A stretch of 64,000 bases of DNA from Schistocephalus solidus (lineage: Eukaryota > Platyhelminthes > Cestoda > Diphyllobothriidea > Diphyllobothriidae), in assembly GCA_017591395.1 (NCBI GenBank), contig WEDG01002096.1, forward strand, positions 62,001-126,000, given 5' to 3'. This document shows, piece after piece, positions 60,320 through 64,000 of the stretch; positions within the stretch are counted from its first letter, which is position 1, and every line of letters starts with the position of its first letter. The notes below the pieces were generated by a model that saw nothing but the letters and a program-made list of their open reading frames with translations, did not search any database and had not been told where the DNA came from. A program made the position numbers and the translations under genes.

Positions 60320-61060
60320 AAGTTTAATTCTTCGAACCCACGCCAGTAAGAGGAAGGCTTTAGTACAGCCAACGCTCTAGCCAACTGAGATACGAGGCCG
60401 TAATCGGGGCTGATAGTTTAATCACACATGGGTCAAGTTACCCGCCCAGCCTAAGGCGACGTATGGAATCAACCAAATCTGATACAGTAAGCTAACTGCC
60501 CAAGCAGGATTTCCTAAGAAATCAATCTAGAATCAAGAAGATGACTCCCAGGCACAATTATTTATTAGAGGATTTGTCGCACATTGAAATAATGTCTTTA
60601 ACCCACTTGTGAAAAGCTCGGCGGCCTTGGTGGGATTCGAACACACACCAGCAATGGGAAGGCTTTAGTTCAGCCAACGTTCTAGCTAACTGAGGTACGA
60701 GGCCCCACTAAAGCCTTCTCCTTGCTGGCGTGCGTTCGAATACCATCGAGGTCACCGAGTTTTTCACAAAATGGGTTAAACGAATTATTCAAATCTGCCA
60801 AAACCCTCTACTAATTAATTGTACCTGGAAGTCATCTGGTGAATTCTAGATTAATTGCTCAGGAAATCCTGCTTGGCATTAAGCTTACTGTATCAGAATT
60901 GCTCTATTGCATACATTGCAGTAGGCTAGACGGATGACTTGACCGCATTGGCTGTATTAAACCTTTCCCTCTCTGGTGTGCATTCAAACAACATCGCTGT
61001 CGCCGAGTTTTTCACATAATGGGTTCAAACTAATTATTCAAATCTACCGATATCCTCTAC
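60320..61060. repeat. tRNA-derived repeat, family C, 740-bp palindromic cluster with four heads
   Basis: Two minus-strand heads (60330-60405 and 60600-60705) and two plus-strand heads (60707-60790 and 60945-61010) lie symmetrically about 60706. The bodies between them are also inverted complements (left TGATACAGTAAGCTAACTGC, right CTTACTGTATCAG; left AGCAGGATTTCCTAAG, right AGGAAATCCTGCTTGG). Head motifs are CTAGCTAACTGAGGTACGAG and GGATTCGAACACACACC on the minus strand. Arms are roughly 340 bp with many mismatches. Confidence 0.8.
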
Positions 61061-61118
61061 TAAAACAATATTACTTTTCGCATTTCCTTTGAGTTTTAAA
61101 TTTGCTTAAGGTGGTTCA

Positions 61119-61567
61119 TTAATATTTCGAAGCTTCGGTATATGCGTCGATGTCGGTTTGCGAGTGATTATCGATGTTTCGTAAATTTTGGCATTTTGCA
61201 TGAGTTAAATCACATCATGTACCAGTGCTTTCACTGGCAAAATCAAGCATACAGTTTGGGAGCGGTGATAGGAAAAAAAGTTCAGTAGGTGTCCTAACGC
61301 ATGAAATCTGATGGATTTCATGAGTTACGGACCGTTACCGCCCGTTAATATTTTCGAAGCTTCGGTATATGCGTCGATGTCGGTTTGCGAGTGATTATCA
61401 ATCTTTCGTAAGTTTCGGCATTTTGCATGAGTTAAATCACAAAGTGTACCAGGGCTTTCACTAGCGAAATCAAGCATGCACAGTCTGGGAGCGGTGATAG
61501 GAAAAACAGTACAGTAGATGTCCTAACACATGAAATCTGATGGATTTCATGAGTTATGGCCCGTTAC
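61119..61567. repeat. 226-bp tandem duplication, two copies, each with a 9-bp-stem hairpin
   Basis: Unit 1 starts at TTAATATTTCGAAGCTTCGG (61119), unit 2 at 61345. They differ at scattered sites (for example ATCGATGTTTCG versus ATCAATCTTTCG). Near the end of each unit is CATGAAATCTGATGGATTTC followed by ATG, a perfect 9-bp inverted repeat around a 5-base loop. No reading frame is conserved. Confidence 0.9.
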
Positions 61568-61569
61568 GC

Positions 61570-64000
61570 GAAATCAACGCACACTGCGTCCACCAAATTT
61601 TATTATCGATAAAGAACCGATCGTTAAAAAAAATAAGGCCTATTCTGGTTTATAAATGAATATTACATTGTCTAGAAATATTGATTTTAACGAAAAGTTA
61701 CGGGTTACGAAAATGTGAAAAATTGACCTAGTTGAGTAAACTGAATTTGTAAATGTATAGGAAGCATTTCCGTGCAATTAAACGAGTGAATAAAACTAAA
61801 AAGGCCAAATTACTTTTGAAAATAGTCTTTTTCAGAGTTTTGTACATTTAAATTACTCTAGATAAAGTGCAACGTAAAGTATGGCCGTCATCAAGCAGCC
61901 TAACGTGAAAGTGTATACTCCAACACCCTTTCACGAGATTTGGTAGTTTTTCATCCGTTTTACATTGTCTTAGATGCGTTTGTCCAAGGCAAGCAGATTT
62001 TTGCTTGATTGTGCCGATAGGAACGTCACAGAACTATAATATTTAATGAACTCATATGTTCATAGGTCGGTCACTGACTAATAAATTTAAATAGAATCGT
62101 CAGGTGTGATCGATAAAATACCGTTTCGTGTTTACAAAGAAGAGTTTTCTATTGTTAAATTTCTCTATAATTATTCCGGGTTTTCTATAATGATGAGTTT
62201 CAGATTGTCTTTGAAAATGGAGTGAATTCTTTACGATTTTCATGGTCTTCAGTCGACTGCCCATAAATGTACATTCCGTTCGATGTGTTTGATAAAACCT
62301 TCAAAATAATATATTTCTTAATAGCATCTACTGAAGTAGTGACTTTTGTTGGGCGTCCTTTGTAATACAGACGGCCGTCTGGGTTATATTTGCAGACTCA
62401 CCCAAACATGAAAACTCGCTGACGTGAAAAATGAACGTCCACAGCAAAAGCCGGGAAAATATATGCCTATAATTAGGTAAAACACTTTCTATAATAAGTA
62501 ACCTTTTTAAAAAGTGCTTTTAATTAAATATTTCGCTGTCGAATGCTTGCGTAATTAGCGTTTTTCTAAAGTGAACTCAAGGAAAAACTGAGACCGTTTG
62601 ACCAAATTTTCAACTAAACTGAAAAGTAGGGGTACAATATCTTTTGAAAGTTAAAGAACTCACTTTTCTCTTTCTATTGTAGTGTTTTTCTATATATTTG
62701 CATACTTATCAGTCCAGTTCTATGATTTCAAACACACAAGAGAGTGGCCGAATATATACTAAGATTTTGCGATAAAATGTCAATTTCCTGCCCCATTCCG
62801 CTTCACGGGTTTTCTTAATCATTTATAGTCAACTGCAGATCGAAATTGTCTTAGCAGGCTTCGCTTACGCCGTGACAGCGAAAAGTGGTGGCTTGTCATC
62901 GTGTCTCGTATATTTGTGCGTTTATCGGTGTGGTAAGACAAAAAACATTCACAAAAGTTTATTACAGCGTTTTTTGTACAAAACGTCAGAAGTTTGTAAA
63001 ACCTGATTTTTTTAAACTAAATGCGCCCTAATTTTTCCGAAAACAATGTGAACTCTCAAACTTGCATTAACTTGCTTTTCGTGAAAACAAAACGAAATTT
63101 TCCGTTCTCGGAAGGGCTATATCCCAAATTCTTCCAGATTATATTAATGATCATTCATAGTTCTGCGCATAAAATTAAAATTTTATGATCTGTAGCTTTC
63201 AATGGCGTAGGAAAATTCCTTGATTGCAAAAAACAATATCGGATTTTACCTCGTTTTCCCATCATAAAATGACCTAAAGTGAACTTTTTATCATTAAACA
63301 GCTTTTCATGCATCAATTCAATACAACAAACGGACATTTCACCTCAAAATGCATGCCCTGCTGCTACCTCCAATTTTGATATAGACAATTCATGAGTTAG
63401 GCAGTGTACTGTACCTTTTACGTTTTCTTAATGAACGAAACAGCAGTTAGTGCTGGCTCCTAACTAACCGACCGCTTGAAGTCCGTTTTATTTTCCCGCT
63501 TGTCTAATTTTATTATACGGATATAAGATCGAATTCGATTTATTTTTGCTCCTAACGTTGCGTTCGTAACGGTGACCGCTCTTCTTATGGACCGAAAAGT
63601 ATAAAACACAGACCAAAATCGCTCCAGGAAGGAAAACCTAAGTGGTGTTAAAGGCATGGTAGTCGGCGGCGAGCCGGCCTTCGCTTGGACCTGGATTGGC
63701 CGCTGCATCAAGCTCCTTCACAGCAAATTAAATAAGTTCTCATAGTGATTTATTAAGTTTCAAGTAGTCAGCGCATTTGAACCTTTTCCTCGGAAAGAAT
63801 GCACGAGAAATTCCTGCTTCTGCCAGTTTTTTAATGGAAAATTGCGACTTTTGTCGATTTTGATACTCGAGGCAGTGCGTAGTTCCAGTTCAAAACGTTC
63901 CAGTAGCGCCATGTGTCGTGACGCTAAAAAGCATCGAACTTTTCCTCTGTCAGTCGTAATATTTTATGCGCACCAGGTTGTGTCTTTATGGCAGAATTGG
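61570..64000. other. AT-rich sequence, no recognisable gene
   Basis: No repeat shared with the rest of the window and no conserved exon were recognised. The frame 63711-63460 (minus strand, 83 codons) has no known motif. The channel gene may continue through this as intron. Confidence 0.4.

Overview
This is an intron-rich, repeat-rich stretch of an animal nuclear genome. A flatworm is the best guess. The evidence is very long trinucleotide microsatellites, abundant CR1/Jockey-like LINEs, tRNA-derived repeats, a Penelope-like element with a GIY-YIG domain, and one host gene whose exons read as a calcium channel alpha-1 subunit. A cestode of the Diphyllobothriidea type is possible, but that is inference only. 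There is no sign of operons, bacterial genes, CRISPR or a virus.

The one confidently recognised host gene is on the + strand from about 33.4 kb to beyond 56.6 kb. Seven exons encode the N-terminal segment and nearly all of domain I of an L-type (Cav1-like) voltage-gated calcium channel: 33379-33599 (pre-IS1), 43445-43550 (IS1), 44296-44435 (IS2-IS3), 44911-45008 (IS4), 46576-46737 (IS5), about 49383-49610 (pore loop) and 56516-56619 (IS6). All splice phases agree from exon to exon. The pore exon appears to carry one extra base in a GGGGTTTT run, so it is either a real lesion or an assembly error. The sequence just after the selectivity-filter glutamate departs from the Cav1 consensus. Exons for the AID linker and domains II-IV were not found and should lie beyond 64 kb or in unrecognised sequence.

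Layout: 0-0.63 kb CA/TCA microsatellite; 0.64-15 kb unassigned DNA with tRNA-like repeats (families B and C), a dispersed GC-rich repeat (family A), a TAG microsatellite and a decayed Penelope fragment; 15.0-19.95 kb a large inverted duplication of a defective LINE; 20.1-20.3 kb a PIF/Harbinger-like scrap; 20.5-23.1 kb a second LINE; 23.7-29.8 kb several LINE remnants, including a nearly full-length one; 31.6-32.9 kb a LINE remnant on the minus strand. The calcium channel gene then has introns filled with family B repeats, hairpins, a Penelope remnant (47.4-48.5 kb), a CCA microsatellite (46.2 kb) and a 1.5-kb ATC microsatellite (53.3-54.8 kb). From 56.6 to 64 kb the DNA is AT-rich with family E and C repeats and a 226-bp tandem duplication.

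No set of genes here forms a pathway. The retroelements are decayed (stops, frameshifts, lost catalytic residues, internal deletions) and form the background of a single large channel gene. The most informative observations are the calcium channel and its lesion, the inverted LINE duplication whose arms share one frameshift, the Penelope/hammerhead-like remnant, the tandem and palindromic tRNA-like repeats, and several strong hairpins.
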